A DNA stretch of 64,000 bases from Acidobacteriota bacterium (lineage in GTDB: Bacteria; Acidobacteriota; Terriglobia; Terriglobales; Acidobacteriaceae). Below are positions 25,946 to 35,290 of this stretch, piece after piece (position 1 is the stretch's first letter; each line of letters starts with the position of its first letter). Below the pieces are notes generated by a model that had not been told where the DNA came from, searched no databases, and saw only the letters and a program-made list of their open reading frames with translations. The stretch is taken from assembly GCA_025359885.1 (NCBI GenBank), contig JANYDG010000122.1:22844-86843 (forward strand), in the 5' to 3' direction. The translations under genes and the position numbers were made by a program.

Positions 25946-26032
25946 GCCCGGATGGTGAAATCGGCAGACACAGCGGACTTAAAATCCGCAGACCGCAAGG
26001 TCGTGGGGGTTCAAGTCCCCCTCCGGGCACCA
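25946..26032 (+). tRNA. tRNA-Leu (anticodon TAA)
   Basis: A class II tRNA of 87 bases. The acceptor arms GCCCGGA (25946-25952) and TCCGGGC (26022-26028) are fully paired, followed by the discriminator A and an encoded CCA. The anticodon stem GCGGA/TCCGC encloses the loop CTTAAAA, which gives anticodon TAA and reads UUA. The long variable arm (GACCGCAAGGTCGT) and the T loop GTTCAAG are typical of leucine tRNAs. Confidence 0.97.
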
Positions 26033-26452
26033 AAAGAGACTTATTCCGGCTGATGGGTGAGCCGGCCCGCCAATGGGTCGGAGATGGCTTAGTTAGAGCG
26101 ACTTTTCTCGAAAACGGGACACGCACAGTGGGTGAGCCCATTGGAATCAAGGGTTATGATTCTTTGAGGAGCTGTAGGCAACTCCCCGGTTTCCTTGCGA
26201 ACAGCAACGTCGGGAGGGATCAGGTTTGCACCATTTGCTGTAACGGCCCAAGGGGTGGGGTGGTTGCGGGCTTCAAACGCTACTGGATGGATAACGGACT
26301 GATTGCGATGGACTAGGGCGCAATACAGAGGAGAGGGCGGGAGGAGGAATCCCGAAGAAAAGCGTAAAAAGGCTTGCGAATCCTTGCGATTTCGGGATAT
26401 ACAGGGTTTGACGGCCGGGTGCGTGGCTGCGATGGTTTGTGGAGATAGACAG
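26033..26452. other. 420-base region without a recognised gene, between tRNA-Leu and an HTH gene
   Basis: I find no credible reading frame here on either strand. The stretch 26168-26250 is rich in short complementary blocks (for example GGAGCTGTAGGCAACTCC and CAGCAA...TTGCTG), so a structured RNA or leader is possible. Purine-rich AGGAGAGGGCGGGAGGAGGAA at about 26330-26350 resembles ribosome-binding sequence but is not placed before a start. No tRNA-tail direct repeat (attachment site) could be confirmed by eye. Confidence 0.4.
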
Positions 26453-26722
26453 ATGCGAGTAGCTGCGAAGACGAATTTACTGGTGCCCGAGATTCGCGAA
26501 GTGATGGATATACGACAGGCTTCGGATTACCTTGGGATTTCGTCGGATACGCTTTATAAATATGCTTCGGAAGCGTTTGTGCCTGCGTTCAAGCTGGGGA
26601 ATCGTTGGCGGTTCAAGCGGTCGCGACTCGATGAGTGGATGGATCGCCAGTCGGATGCGGTGACTGCTGTTGCGGAATCCGAAGCGGGGGGGAAGAAGAA
26701 GCCGGTTCGTGGGGAATATTAG
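26453..26722 (+). CDS. Excisionase-type helix-turn-helix DNA-binding protein
   Basis: An 89-residue protein of the MerR-like HTH_17 (excisionase/DNA-binding) family. The core 'MDIRQASDYLGISSDTLYKYASEAFVPAFKLGNRWRFKRSRLDEWMDRQ' holds the winged helix. Proteins of this class act as excisionases, or as small transcription factors when no integrase is nearby. No integrase is seen in the window. The ATG at 26453 is chosen (GGAG twelve bases before); an ATG at 26504 directly before the domain is also possible. It is about 420 bases downstream of tRNA-Leu. Confidence 0.82.
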   Translation: MRVAAKTNLLVPEIREVMDIRQASDYLGISSDTLYKYASEAFVPAFKLGNRWRFKRSRLDEWMDRQSDAVTAVAESEAGGKKKPVRGEY

Positions 26723-26869
26723 ACGAACTCTGTTGAAATTGCTCGTATATCCGGTATCGAGGCGCTGATCGGTACTTCAGAGTTAACGAGTTCCGTAGAA
26801 GATGAGTTGGTTGTTACCTGCGATCCGACAATAAGTCAGGTCCGGTCTTTTTCTTATAGTGTTATAGTC

Positions 26870-27139
26870 ATGGTTGATCCTTACAAACCGTTTCGCATTC
26901 CTTTGTTGATCGTTACGGGAGTGCTCAGTCTCCTTGTGTCTGCATGGGGAGCTTTTGCTGGACTTTGGGGAGGTGGAGGTAGCTCAATGGCAGAATCTGT
27001 GTTCTGGTTCTTGCCTGCAATGAGTCTTCCAGTATTTCTGGTCTCCTTTATGTTTAGACGCGTTGCTCTGGGCTGCGCATGTTTGATTGCATTTGGAACA
27101 TTCGCTGCGCTTTTATCGGCCACACCAAGCATGCACTAA
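26870..27139 (+). CDS. Small three-helix membrane protein, unknown function
   Basis: An 89-residue protein with about three hydrophobic segments ('LLIVTGVLSLLVSAWGAFAGLW', 'SVFWFLPAMSLPVFLVSFMF', 'VALGCACLIAFGTFAALLSA', partly quoted). The region is a little more AT-rich than its neighbours. The ATG at 26870 follows a hydrophilic stretch without a strong ribosome-binding site. No family is recognised, and the gene call rests only on the membrane pattern and open frame. Confidence 0.5.
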   Translation: MVDPYKPFRIPLLIVTGVLSLLVSAWGAFAGLWGGGGSSMAESVFWFLPAMSLPVFLVSFMFRRVALGCACLIAFGTFAALLSATPSMH

Positions 27140-27296
27140 CATGACCACACCCTTAATCCTTTGACGCTCGCGATTGGTTTGCTGGCGGTCATGTTTGGAA
27201 GTTGGGCCGACCCTTCGATACTGCCGGTATGCCTCTACTTCCTTTGAATCGTGGCTCCTTCTCGGAATCCACCCCAAGCGTGATATACCTAACCGG

Positions 27297-28424
27297 ATGA
27301 ATTGTTCGAAGCGAGTAGCGGGGTTGCGGCGGCGGATGAGTTCGCTGGCTGCTGGTTTGGCGGATGGTCAGGCCTTGACTGGCCTTTTGGTGACGCATCT
27401 GCCGGATGTGCGGTACTTGTGTGGATTTACGGGTTCGAGCGGGGCGCTTGCGGTAACCCGGCGTGGCTTGCGGCTCTTCACCGACGGCCGGTATACGGGG
27501 CAGGCAGCAGAGGAAGTGGCAGCGGCAGGTTCTGGCGCGAAGGTGGAGATTGTGCCCGCAGCGGCGGCTGTAGCGGCGGTGCAGTGGCTCGCTGTGCAGG
27601 CGGGTGAGAGTGGGAGCATCGCCTTTGATTCGGCTCATACCACTGTCGCGGAACTGGAGCGGTGGAAGTTGGCGTTGCCGGTGAAGCTGCGTCGGAAGCT
27701 GCTGGTGGGCGTGGCTGGGCCCGTGGAGCCGCTGCGGTGGATCAAGGATGAAGATGAGATTGCGGTGATTGCGGAGGCGGCGCGACTGGGCTGCGACCTC
27801 TTCAACCACATGCTGGGCTTTATCGAGCCGGGCCTTACGGAGACGGCAGTTGCCGCTGAACTCGAGTACCGGGCGCGGTTGAAAGGCGCTGAAGGCATGT
27901 CGTTTGAGACGATTGTGGCGGCGGGGGTGCGGTCAGCCCTGCCTCACGGCCGGGCGACCGGGGTGCGGCTGCCGAAGCGGGGGTTTGTGACGCTGGATTT
28001 CGGTGTTATTCTCAAGGGTTACTGCTCAGATATGACGAGGACTGTCTGCCTGGGCAAGCCGACGGCGCGAGAGCGACAGGTATACGAAGCGGTGCTGGAG
28101 GCGCAGTTGGCCGGTGTGGCGGCGGTGGCCGCTGGCGTGGAAACCGGTGCTGTGGACGAGGCAGCGAGGTCAGTACTGCGGCAGGCGGGTATGGCTGAGG
28201 CATTTAGCCATTCTACGGGGCATGGGGTTGGGAATGAGATTCACGAAGGACCGCGGATCGGGGCGGGGCAGAAGGAGAAGCTGGCACCGGGCATGGTGGT
28301 TACGATTGAGCCCGGGGTGTATTTTGCCGGTGAGTTTGGGGTTCGGATTGAGGACATGGTTGTGGTGAGGCGCGGGGGCGGGGATGTGCTGACGGATTCA
28401 CCCAAGGCGCTGATTTTGTTATAG
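27297..28424 (+). CDS. M24-family Xaa-Pro aminopeptidase/prolidase
   Basis: A cytoplasmic metallopeptidase with the pita-bread fold. An N-terminal creatinase-like domain (about 10-140) precedes the catalytic domain, whose five metal ligands are all visible: Asp in 'VTLDFG', Asp in 'YCSDMTRT', His in '[12 protein letters not shown]', Glu in 'TIEPGVYF' and Glu in 'RIEDMV'. At 375 residues it resembles PepQ/YqhT. YqhT in Bacillus stands upstream of efp, accB and accC; here it is followed directly by accB-accC, without efp. The ATG at 27297 is the likely start; 27336 is an alternative. Confidence 0.92.
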   Translation: MNCSKRVAGLRRRMSSLAAGLADGQALTGLLVTHLPDVRYLCGFTGSSGALAVTRRGLRLFTDGRYTGQAAEEVAAAGSGAKVEIVPAAAAVAAVQWLAVQAGESGSIAFDSAHTTVAELERWKLALPVKLRRKLLVGVAGPVEPLRWIKDEDEIAVIAEAARLGCDLFNHMLGFIEPGLTETAVAAELEYRARLKGAEGMSFETIVAAGVRSALPHGRATGVRLPKRGFVTLDFGVILKGYCSDMTRTVCLGKPTARERQVYEAVLEAQLAGVAAVAAGVETGAVDEAARSVLRQAGMAEAFSHSTGHGVGNEIHEGPRIGAGQKEKLAPGMVVTIEPGVYFAGEFGVRIEDMVVVRRGGGDVLTDSPKALILL

Positions 28425-28514
28425 GTTGGTGGTTTTCAAGAGTTGAGGCAGGAAGTTTGGGAAGCCTGAAGCAAGTATCATCAGTGGAAGTGGTTTGGGA
28501 GAAGCGATCAAGAT

Positions 28515-29048
28515 ATGAAGCCAGACGGAATTGATGAGTTAAAAGAGCTGATTGCTTTTTTGCGAGAGAATGAGATTGCCGAGTTTGACCTGGATCGGGG
28601 CGATCTGAAGGTTCGGCTGAAGTTTGCTTCGGCAGTAGTGCAGGCTGCCCCGGCAGCTTCAAGTGGAATGGATATGGTTGCTCTTGCCCGGCTGCTGAGC
28701 GTCGGGGGCGGGGCAACATTACAGCCTGCGGCAGGTACCGTTGCGTTGCCAGCCGCTGCTGCCGCGATTGGCGGACCTGTGGCGGAGTCGGCAGCGGCTG
28801 AAGAGGTGCTGCACATTCTGAAGTCGCCGATTGTGGGGACGTTTTATGAATCGCCTTCGCCAGGGTCTTCTGCGTTTGTGTCGACGGGAGACCGGATCGA
28901 CAAGGGGCAGGTGGTGTGCATTGTGGAAGCGATGAAGCTGATGAACGAGATTGAGGCCGATATGTCGGGCGAAATCGTGAAGCGGCTTGTAACCAACGGC
29001 CAGGCAGTTGAATATGGCCAACCTTTGTTTGCGATTCGGGTTGCATAA
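28515..29048 (+). CDS. accB: Biotin carboxyl carrier protein of acetyl-CoA carboxylase
   Basis: The carrier that presents biotin to biotin carboxylase and carboxyltransferase in the first step of fatty acid synthesis. The biotinylated lysine is Lys141 in 'CIVEAMKLMNEIEAD'. The N-terminal 'IDELKELIAFLRENEIAEFDLDRGDLKVRLKF' block and the Ala/Pro-rich linker (about 43-95) are standard. 'SPIVGTFYESPSPGS' opens the biotinyl domain. It is followed by accC after seven bases, a conserved gene order. Confidence 0.97.
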   Translation: MKPDGIDELKELIAFLRENEIAEFDLDRGDLKVRLKFASAVVQAAPAASSGMDMVALARLLSVGGGATLQPAAGTVALPAAAAAIGGPVAESAAAEEVLHILKSPIVGTFYESPSPGSSAFVSTGDRIDKGQVVCIVEAMKLMNEIEADMSGEIVKRLVTNGQAVEYGQPLFAIRVA

Positions 29049-29054
29049 TTGGCG

Positions 29055-30401
29055 ATGCTACGGAAAGTATTGATAGCAAATCGCGGCGAGATCGCGCTGC
29101 GAGTGATAAGTGCGTGCCGTGAACTGGGCATTCAGACGGTAGCCGTGTACTCAGAAGCGGACCGGAACAGTTTGCATGTGCGTTTTGCAGATGAGGCGGT
29201 TTGTATTGGTCCGCCACGTCCGGGGGATAGCTATCTCAACGTTCCGGCAGTTATTTCTGCGGCAGAGATTACGAATGTAGACGCTATTCATCCCGGGTAT
29301 GGACTGCTGAGCGAGAATGCAAACTTCGCTGAGGTTTGCCGGGTATCGAATATCAAGTTCATTGGACCGCCGCCGGAAGTGACTCGCCTGATGGGCGAGA
29401 AGGAGAAGGCGCGACAGGCGATGAAGAAGGCCAATGTGCCAATTCTGCCTGGTTCTGACGGTGTGGTTGCGGATGTTGAGGATGCGCTCAGATGGGCGGA
29501 TCAGGTAGGGTATCCGGTCATCCTCAAGGCCAAGGCCGGCGGCGGCGGTCGTGGTATGCGCATTGTGCGGACGGCCGAAGAGCTTCCGAATCTGTACCAT
29601 GCGGCTTCGAGCGAGGCTACGAATGCGTTTGGCAACGGCGAGCTGTACATGGAGAAATTCATCGAGCGGCCGCGCCATATCGAGTTTCAGATCCTCGCGG
29701 ATGAGCATGGTAGTGTTGAGGTGCTTTTTGAGCGGGAATGCTCAATCCAGCGACGGCACCAAAAGCTGATCGAGGAAGCGCCTAGTCTGCAGGTTACTCC
29801 GGAAATTCGGGCACATCTAAGTGCGACGCTGAAGCGCTGCCTGACCGAGATTGGTTATCAGAACGCGGGAACGATCGAGTTCCTGATGGATGAAGACGGG
29901 TCAATCTACTTCATCGAGATGAATACGCGCATTCAGGTGGAGCATCCGGTCACCGAAGCTATTACGGGTGTGGATCTGGTCAAGGCGCAGTTACGGATTG
30001 CTTCTGGGGAGCGGTTGGACGAGATACTACCGAAGGATATCCAGATTCGCGGGCATGCGATTGAGTGCCGCATCAATGCGGAGCATCCCCATAAGTTTAC
30101 CCCGAGCGCAGGCAAGATCACGGCGTTTAACGTCCCGGGCGGCAATGGAGTCAGGGTGGATACGGCGCAGTACGCTGAGGGTGTTGTGCCTCCCTATTAT
30201 GACTCGCTGATCGCCAAGCTCATCGTTCACGGCAAGGATCGCGAAGAGGCAATTGCGCGTATGGAGCGGGCGCTCGGGATGTTTGTTGTCGAGGGAATCG
30301 AGACATCGATTCCGCTGCACCAAGACATTTTCAAGGACGCTGAGTTTCGCGCTGGGGACTTTGATACGAAGTTTATGGAGAGATTTTTGGCACGGAGGTG
30401 A
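29055..30401 (+). CDS. accC: Biotin carboxylase subunit of acetyl-CoA carboxylase
   Basis: An ATP-grasp enzyme that carboxylates biotin on AccB with bicarbonate. '[15 protein letters not shown]' opens the protein, the Gly-rich ATP loop is '[14 protein letters not shown]', and '[14 protein letters not shown]' carries the catalytic region. The length of 448 residues is exact for AccC. The ATG at 29055 is used rather than the TTG six bases earlier. Downstream, four bases away, begins the secreted beta-helix gene, probably read from the same transcript. Confidence 0.98.
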   Translation: MLRKVLIANRGEIALRVISACRELGIQTVAVYSEADRNSLHVRFADEAVCIGPPRPGDSYLNVPAVISAAEITNVDAIHPGYGLLSENANFAEVCRVSNIKFIGPPPEVTRLMGEKEKARQAMKKANVPILPGSDGVVADVEDALRWADQVGYPVILKAKAGGGGRGMRIVRTAEELPNLYHAASSEATNAFGNGELYMEKFIERPRHIEFQILADEHGSVEVLFERECSIQRRHQKLIEEAPSLQVTPEIRAHLSATLKRCLTEIGYQNAGTIEFLMDEDGSIYFIEMNTRIQVEHPVTEAITGVDLVKAQLRIASGERLDEILPKDIQIRGHAIECRINAEHPHKFTPSAGKITAFNVPGGNGVRVDTAQYAEGVVPPYYDSLIAKLIVHGKDREEAIARMERALGMFVVEGIETSIPLHQDIFKDAEFRAGDFDTKFMERFLARR

Positions 30402-30404
30402 TAA

Positions 30405-32174
30405 GTGCGCATTAGCTCAATACGATACTCTCGGATGGCGCTGGCGGTGGGAATGCTGGCGCCATTGCTCTTTGTGGTCACGTTGGCTGGACAGATTCCG
30501 CTGTTGGTAACTCCTGGATTCGCTTCAGTGCATACGGGGGCGAGTTTCAAGTTCACGGCGTCGTATGCAGGGGCTTCGAATGCTGCACTGGTGTGGCAGG
30601 TGAACGGGGTTGCTGGTGGCAACGCTGTGGTGGGATTGGTGAGTGCAGAGGGGGAATACCGGGCTCCTGCTTCAGTACCGGCAGGGACGGTTGTGACGCT
30701 GCGCGTAATTGCGCCGGGAGCGGATGCAATGGAAGTGCCAGTTGCGGTAACTTCAGGGCTATCTTTGTATGTTTCCACGAAGGGTAAGGATACGAATTCG
30801 GGAACTCTTGCGCTGCCGTGGCGAACGATACAGCATGCGGCAGACACGGCGATTGCGGGTGACACGGTTTATGTGCGCGGCGGGACGTATCACGAGTCAG
30901 TGAACTTCAAGCATTCAGGTTCGGCGACAGCCGGATCGATTGTGTTTCAGAGTTACCCGAAGGAGTTGGCAGTCGTCGATGGAACCGGGGTACCTTGCTG
31001 CGGTGATTCGATTCAAGGCCTGTTTAATTTACAGGGAAGTTTCAGCTACGTGGTTTTGGAGGGGTTTACGATCCAGAATTATTCGAGCCGAAATATTACC
31101 AACGAGCCTGCGGCGATCTATGTGACGGGGTCTGGCAGCTACCTGCGTATTCTCAATAATATTGTGCATGGCATTACGGAGACCGCTGGGTCGCAGGGGA
31201 ATGCACATGGAATTGGATTTTATGGAACTTCAACTGTGCCATTGAGCAACCTCTATGTGAGCGGCAATGTGATTTATGGCTTGAAGACGGGCAATAGTGA
31301 GGTCGTGGTTTTTGATGGGAATATCAATGGATTCTCCGTCACGGGGAATGTGATCCATGACAATGACAACATTGCGATCGATGCGACGGGTTTTTATCAG
31401 GTTGGGCCGAGTGGACGGGATCAGGTGCACAACGGGCTGATTGCGCTGAACACGGTCTATAACATCACAAGTTTGAAGAACCCGGCGTACAACGGCTACG
31501 GGGCTGATGGTATCTACTGTGATGGTTGCGCGCATGTTGTGATCGAGCGGAACCTCGTGTTCAATTGCGACCTGAATATCGAGGCGGCGAGCGAGACGCG
31601 TGGGCATGATGCTAGTTATGTAACGATTAGAAATAATGTGGTGTACGGCGGAAATCTGGCGGGGATTTCAATTGGGGGGTATTCGAGCGACCGCGGGGGG
31701 AGTGACCATGTGACGATTGTCAATAACACGCTTTGGAATAACAATCGGGCTAACCAGGGAGGGGACTTTCAGATACAGTTTCACGCGACGAGCAATGTAT
31801 TTGAGAACAACATCGTATTTGCAGGGACTCAAGGTGTGATGGTGAACGGGCTGACCAATTCGACGGCTGCGCCTGTGGTGGCTGACTATAACACTTACTT
31901 TACGACGGCTACGCCTCAATGGTGGTATGAGGGCGTGATGCACACGACTTTCGCTTCGTATCAGACGGCTTCGGGACAGGATAAACATTCACACTTTGTG
32001 AATCCTGGAATGGTGAGCGTGAAAGTTCCTTATAGCTTTGATTTGCTGGCAAGTTCTCTGGCACGTGGGGCGGGTAGTGTGAGCCTGGGCGCGGCAGTTT
32101 ACGGCACGCTCGATTTTGCCGGGAATGCGCGGACATCGGGTAGTGCCATTAATGCAGGAGCCTATCAAAAATAA
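30405..32174 (+). CDS. Secreted right-handed beta-helix protein with N-terminal Ig-like domain
   Basis: The signal peptide (about residues 1-30, ending LAG-Q) is followed by an Ig-like domain of about 90 residues and then 'LYVSTKGKDTNSGTLALPWRTIQHAAD', the usual start of DUF1565/pectate-lyase-like parallel beta-helices. Repeating 'NNIVHG', 'GNVIYGL', 'RNNVVYGGNLAGISIGG' rungs continue to about residue 520. Such proteins act on, or bind, polysaccharides outside the cell; no catalytic residues can be assigned. The GTG start at 30405 has GGAGG six bases upstream, inside the end of accC. Confidence 0.85.
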   Translation: MRISSIRYSRMALAVGMLAPLLFVVTLAGQIPLLVTPGFASVHTGASFKFTASYAGASNAALVWQVNGVAGGNAVVGLVSAEGEYRAPASVPAGTVVTLRVIAPGADAMEVPVAVTSGLSLYVSTKGKDTNSGTLALPWRTIQHAADTAIAGDTVYVRGGTYHESVNFKHSGSATAGSIVFQSYPKELAVVDGTGVPCCGDSIQGLFNLQGSFSYVVLEGFTIQNYSSRNITNEPAAIYVTGSGSYLRILNNIVHGITETAGSQGNAHGIGFYGTSTVPLSNLYVSGNVIYGLKTGNSEVVVFDGNINGFSVTGNVIHDNDNIAIDATGFYQVGPSGRDQVHNGLIALNTVYNITSLKNPAYNGYGADGIYCDGCAHVVIERNLVFNCDLNIEAASETRGHDASYVTIRNNVVYGGNLAGISIGGYSSDRGGSDHVTIVNNTLWNNNRANQGGDFQIQFHATSNVFENNIVFAGTQGVMVNGLTNSTAAPVVADYNTYFTTATPQWWYEGVMHTTFASYQTASGQDKHSHFVNPGMVSVKVPYSFDLLASSLARGAGSVSLGAAVYGTLDFAGNARTSGSAINAGAYQK

Positions 32175-32264
32175 GTAAAACGTAAGTCAGTAAAACGCAC
32201 GGCAATTAGGCCTATCTGAAGACTAACCCGCCAGTACCGGGGGCACTGATGGGGCAGTCTACTC

Positions 32265-33659
32265 TTATCTCTCGGCCTTCAGCATCGGCGATGGGGTGGT
32301 GGGTTTGGGGGCATTGGGGCTAGCTTGAGCGTAGAGGTAGTCGCCGAGTGCTTCGATCTCCTCGTTGGTGCCGGTCAGCGGCGGCATGAATTTACGGTAT
32401 GCGAGGTCAGCCTTGTATTCATGGAGCATGGTCAAGAGACTGCCGACGGACTGACGGTCGCGGTTGGCGAGCAGCTTATTGAGGGCGCGGTAGCCGGTGA
32501 GGGTGTGGCACGCGCCGCATTGGCCGCGGTACATGGCTTCGCCTTGCGCCCAGTGGGCACTGGTGCCCTGGTTAAGCCACAGGGAGTGCTCAAGGTAGCC
32601 GTTCTGGTTGCGGCCCGCAACCTCTGAGACTCGGAGGCCATTTGAATACATGTGTCGGCCAATGACAAAGGGTTTGCGGAGCATTTCGCGGGCTTGTTCG
32701 CCGGTGCCGGTGGCCATGAGGGCGAGGATCACGATGGCGGAGGCATGGGCAAGGGTGAAGTCCTTTGGATTTTTGTACGCCAGGTAGTAGGTGACGACAA
32801 TGATGGTGGCCGAAGTGATGATCATGACCAGGGCAAGGCGGGTGACCTGGGAGAAGGTTCCGGAGCCGATGGTGGAGATGCCGAGGGTGAGCAGGGCGCG
32901 CTGCGAGGCGGGCACCGTGAGCAGGTACCAGAGCAAAGTGAGCGGCATCAGGACGAAGGAGGGAACGAGCCAACGGGTGGTCCAGCGCAGGTAGCTGGCT
33001 TTAAGGGCGGGCTGCTTGTCGCTGTCAATCCGGCTGCCGGTTACGAGGGCCCAGACTCCGGCGAGTGAAATGCAGACCAGGGTCCGCATGAGCAGGCTTG
33101 GCCAGTAGGTGGGATTGAAGAAGGCGTTCCAGAATTTGCTTGCTTCTGCGCCAGTGCCGGCTACTGCAAGCCAGGTGTCACCGGGAGTGAGCATGAAGGT
33201 GAGGATGCCATTGATGATGATCAGAGTGCAGACCGACGAGCCTGCATAAAGCCAGCCGACGGCTAGGTGGAGCTTGGCGGGGATGCGATCCCAGGTGTAG
33301 TAGTAGACGGCGATGGTGGTGAGTTCAATGAGGAAGAAGACCCACTCCATGGCCCAGCCAAAGACGAAGTTATGGATGAGTGTGCTGGTGGCCTCGGGCT
33401 GAGTGAGGCCGATGGCAAACCAGATGCCCACGCCGCTCACCGTGCCGAAGACACCGGTAATGAGCAGAAAGAAGCGTGAATGAGCCTTGAGCTGGGCCAT
33501 CCAGTCGGTTCGACCCTCGAGCAGGGCTTTGCGCTCGGCCATGGGGAGCCAGAGGCCTCCTCCGACAGCGAATTGCGAGATCATGACGTGAAAGATCGCG
33601 ATGATGGCAATGACTGAGCTACTGCCGAGGAACGGGACTTCCCAAAATGGGTAATTCAT
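32265..33659 (-). CDS. CydA-like membrane oxidase subunit fused to a C-terminal cytochrome c domain
   Basis: Residues 1-350 resemble subunit I of cytochrome bd: His24 in 'IIAIFHVMISQFAVGGGL' occupies the place of the CydA high-spin haem ligand, and 'MEWVFFLIE' followed by 'TWDRIPAKLHLAVGWLYAGSS' matches the CydA proton-channel helix and next loop. The segment where CydA has its haem b558 histidine reads 'LLMRTLVCISLAG', without His. Residues 360-464 form a soluble cytochrome c domain: CGACH at 381-385 and a Met in 'FMPPLTG'. It is the last gene of an operon with Rieske and cytochrome b, suggesting oxidation of cytochrome rather than quinol, which is inference. GGAGA lies six bases before the ATG. 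Confidence 0.82.
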   Translation of the reverse strand: MNYPFWEVPFLGSSSVIAIIAIFHVMISQFAVGGGLWLPMAERKALLEGRTDWMAQLKAHSRFFLLITGVFGTVSGVGIWFAIGLTQPEATSTLIHNFVFGWAMEWVFFLIELTTIAVYYYTWDRIPAKLHLAVGWLYAGSSVCTLIIINGILTFMLTPGDTWLAVAGTGAEASKFWNAFFNPTYWPSLLMRTLVCISLAGVWALVTGSRIDSDKQPALKASYLRWTTRWLVPSFVLMPLTLLWYLLTVPASQRALLTLGISTIGSGTFSQVTRLALVMIITSATIIVVTYYLAYKNPKDFTLAHASAIVILALMATGTGEQAREMLRKPFVIGRHMYSNGLRVSEVAGRNQNGYLEHSLWLNQGTSAHWAQGEAMYRGQCGACHTLTGYRALNKLLANRDRQSVGSLLTMLHEYKADLAYRKFMPPLTGTNEEIEALGDYLYAQASPNAPKPTTPSPMLKAER

Positions 33660-33674
33660 TGCAATTCTCCAGAG

Positions 33675-34754
33675 TTAGCGAATGCCCCAGTAGCCGAGGG
33701 CGGTGGTGACGAGCAGAGCGGTGACGGCGAAGAGGCCGAAGTAGTGTGCGATGCGTCCGCGGGCACTGGCTTTGTTTTCGCCGTCGTAAAGGGGAATGAC
33801 CACCCAGAGCGCGAGGCCAACGGTAAAGAGCAGGATGCCGACAACTTCGCCGGTGGCTCCCGGAAGCCAGTTGCCGAGAATCTTGAGCATGTGAAATGGA
33901 GCCATGAAGTACCACTCGGGATGGATGCCGGCGGGTGCGGGTGAGAGGGCGTCGGCTTGCTTGCCCAGATCCCATGGATAGACCGAGGCCAGCAGCGCGA
34001 GCACATTCAAGGAAATGAGCCACATGGCGAGGTCTTTTTGGAAGAAGTTTGGGAAGAAGGGGATGCTCTTGCGCGCGGAGGCAGGTTTGGCTAGTTCGCT
34101 GGGTGGCAGGGCGTTGCCGTGCTTTTGCACGAGATACAGATGGAGACCGAGCAGGGGCAGGAAAAGCAGGGGGAGTACGACGACGTGGAGGGCAAAGAAA
34201 CGCTGCACTGTGAACTCGCTGACGTCAGGGCCGCCACGGAGGATGGTAGCGGTGAAGGGTCCGAGGAACGGGAGTGAAGCGGGAATCTGTAGACCAACCT
34301 TGGTAGCGAAGTAGCTGAGCTCGTCCATGGGAAGGAGATAGCCGCTGAATCCGAAGAGGGCACCGAGGAACAGGAGGGCGATGCCGGTGAACCAGCCGAT
34401 TTCCCGGGGCTTGCGGTAGGCCTTCATGAAGTAAACAGAGAACATGTGAACCAGGATGGCAAAGATGAAGAGGTTCGCTGACCATGAATGCGCCGAACGG
34501 ATGAGCCAGCCAAAGTGCATCACATAGGTGATTTGACGGACGCTCTCGAAGGCTTCTGCGCCGGGGCGGTAGTAGACCAGCAGCAGGATGCCGGTGAATA
34601 CCTGGATGAGGAAGAGGAAGAGGGAGATGCCGCCCCAGTAGTACCAGAAAGACTGCTTATGGGTGGGAACGGTCTTGTGCTGGGCAAAGGCGATGATTTC
34701 AGTGAGGCCGAGTCTTTCGTCGAGCCAATTGTAGAGGTATGCAACCATGGACAT
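33675..34754 (-). CDS. Cytochrome b of a bc/b6f-type complex (fused b6 plus subunit IV)
   Basis: The haem b subunit of a quinol:cytochrome c oxidoreductase. The four haem ligands are His89/His103 (14 apart) and His190/His205 (15 apart), the spacing of b6f-type rather than mitochondrial-type proteins. The Qo-site motif PEWY is at 279-282 in 'GIHPEWYFMAPFHMLKIL'. Both b6-like and subunit IV-like parts are in one 359-residue chain, shorter than proteobacterial cytochrome b. It is preceded by the Rieske gene and followed by the CydA-cytochrome c gene, 15 bases away. AAGGAAA lies directly before the ATG. Confidence 0.94.
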   Translation of the reverse strand: MSMVAYLYNWLDERLGLTEIIAFAQHKTVPTHKQSFWYYWGGISLFLFLIQVFTGILLLVYYRPGAEAFESVRQITYVMHFGWLIRSAHSWSANLFIFAILVHMFSVYFMKAYRKPREIGWFTGIALLFLGALFGFSGYLLPMDELSYFATKVGLQIPASLPFLGPFTATILRGGPDVSEFTVQRFFALHVVVLPLLFLPLLGLHLYLVQKHGNALPPSELAKPASARKSIPFFPNFFQKDLAMWLISLNVLALLASVYPWDLGKQADALSPAPAGIHPEWYFMAPFHMLKILGNWLPGATGEVVGILLFTVGLALWVVIPLYDGENKASARGRIAHYFGLFAVTALLVTTALGYWGIR

Positions 34755-34778
34755 TTTCCTTTCCGGCAGGGCGGCGAA

Positions 34779-35288
34779 TCAGGCTCGTGAGACGGTGACG
34801 CTGTCAACGGCGACGTTGACTTTGAAGGCTTTCAGTGGCTGAGGAGGTGGGCCGCTGACGTTTTTGCCGGTGTGTGGGTCGTAGACTCCGCCGTGACATG
34901 CGCAGTGAATGCGGTTCATTTGGGGCTCAAACTGGACAGTGCAGCCGAGGTGGGTGCAGACGGCGCTGAACGCGACCCAGGAGCCGTCTGCGCCATGAAT
35001 GAGCATGGCCGGGGAACTGCCGAACTTGAACATCAAAGCCGAAGCAGCAGGCAGCTTGTGCGCATCTTTGAGCGTGACTTCGCTCACCGCGGTTTGGTTG
35101 GCCGCCATCTCTGCGGGTGAGGCGAGGTAGCGGTAGATGGGGTAGGCCATGGCTCCGATGTAGCATAGGCCAGCCGCCGCGGCGACACCCATAAATGCGC
35201 GGCGTGTGGGCGTGCTTTCGTTGTCTTGTTCTGTTTGCGGGAGGATTTCGTGTTGCGAAAGATGGGGCTGAAACGGGGTGTCACTCAT
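34779..35288 (-). CDS. Rieske iron-sulfur protein
   Basis: The [2Fe-2S] subunit of the bc-type complex. Cluster ligands are Cys111 and His113 in 'CTHLGC' and Cys129 and His132 in 'HCACHGG'; Cys116 and Cys131 form the expected disulfide. An N-terminal twin-arginine motif, 'TPTRRAFMG', precedes the single membrane anchor (about 34-55), so export by Tat is likely. At 169 residues it is a normal size. The gene is separated by two bases from the upstream membrane-protein gene and by about 25 from cytochrome b. Confidence 0.95.
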   Translation of the reverse strand: MSDTPFQPHLSQHEILPQTEQDNESTPTRRAFMGVAAAAGLCYIGAMAYPIYRYLASPAEMAANQTAVSEVTLKDAHKLPAASALMFKFGSSPAMLIHGADGSWVAFSAVCTHLGCTVQFEPQMNRIHCACHGGVYDPHTGKNVSGPPPQPLKAFKVNVAVDSVTVSRA

Positions 35289-35290
35289 GG

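Noticed and set aside
26160..26290. Signal recognition particle RNA or 6S RNA
   Set aside because: Short complementary blocks exist, but the conserved SRP GGAAG tetraloop and GGTCAGG motif pattern is not satisfied.
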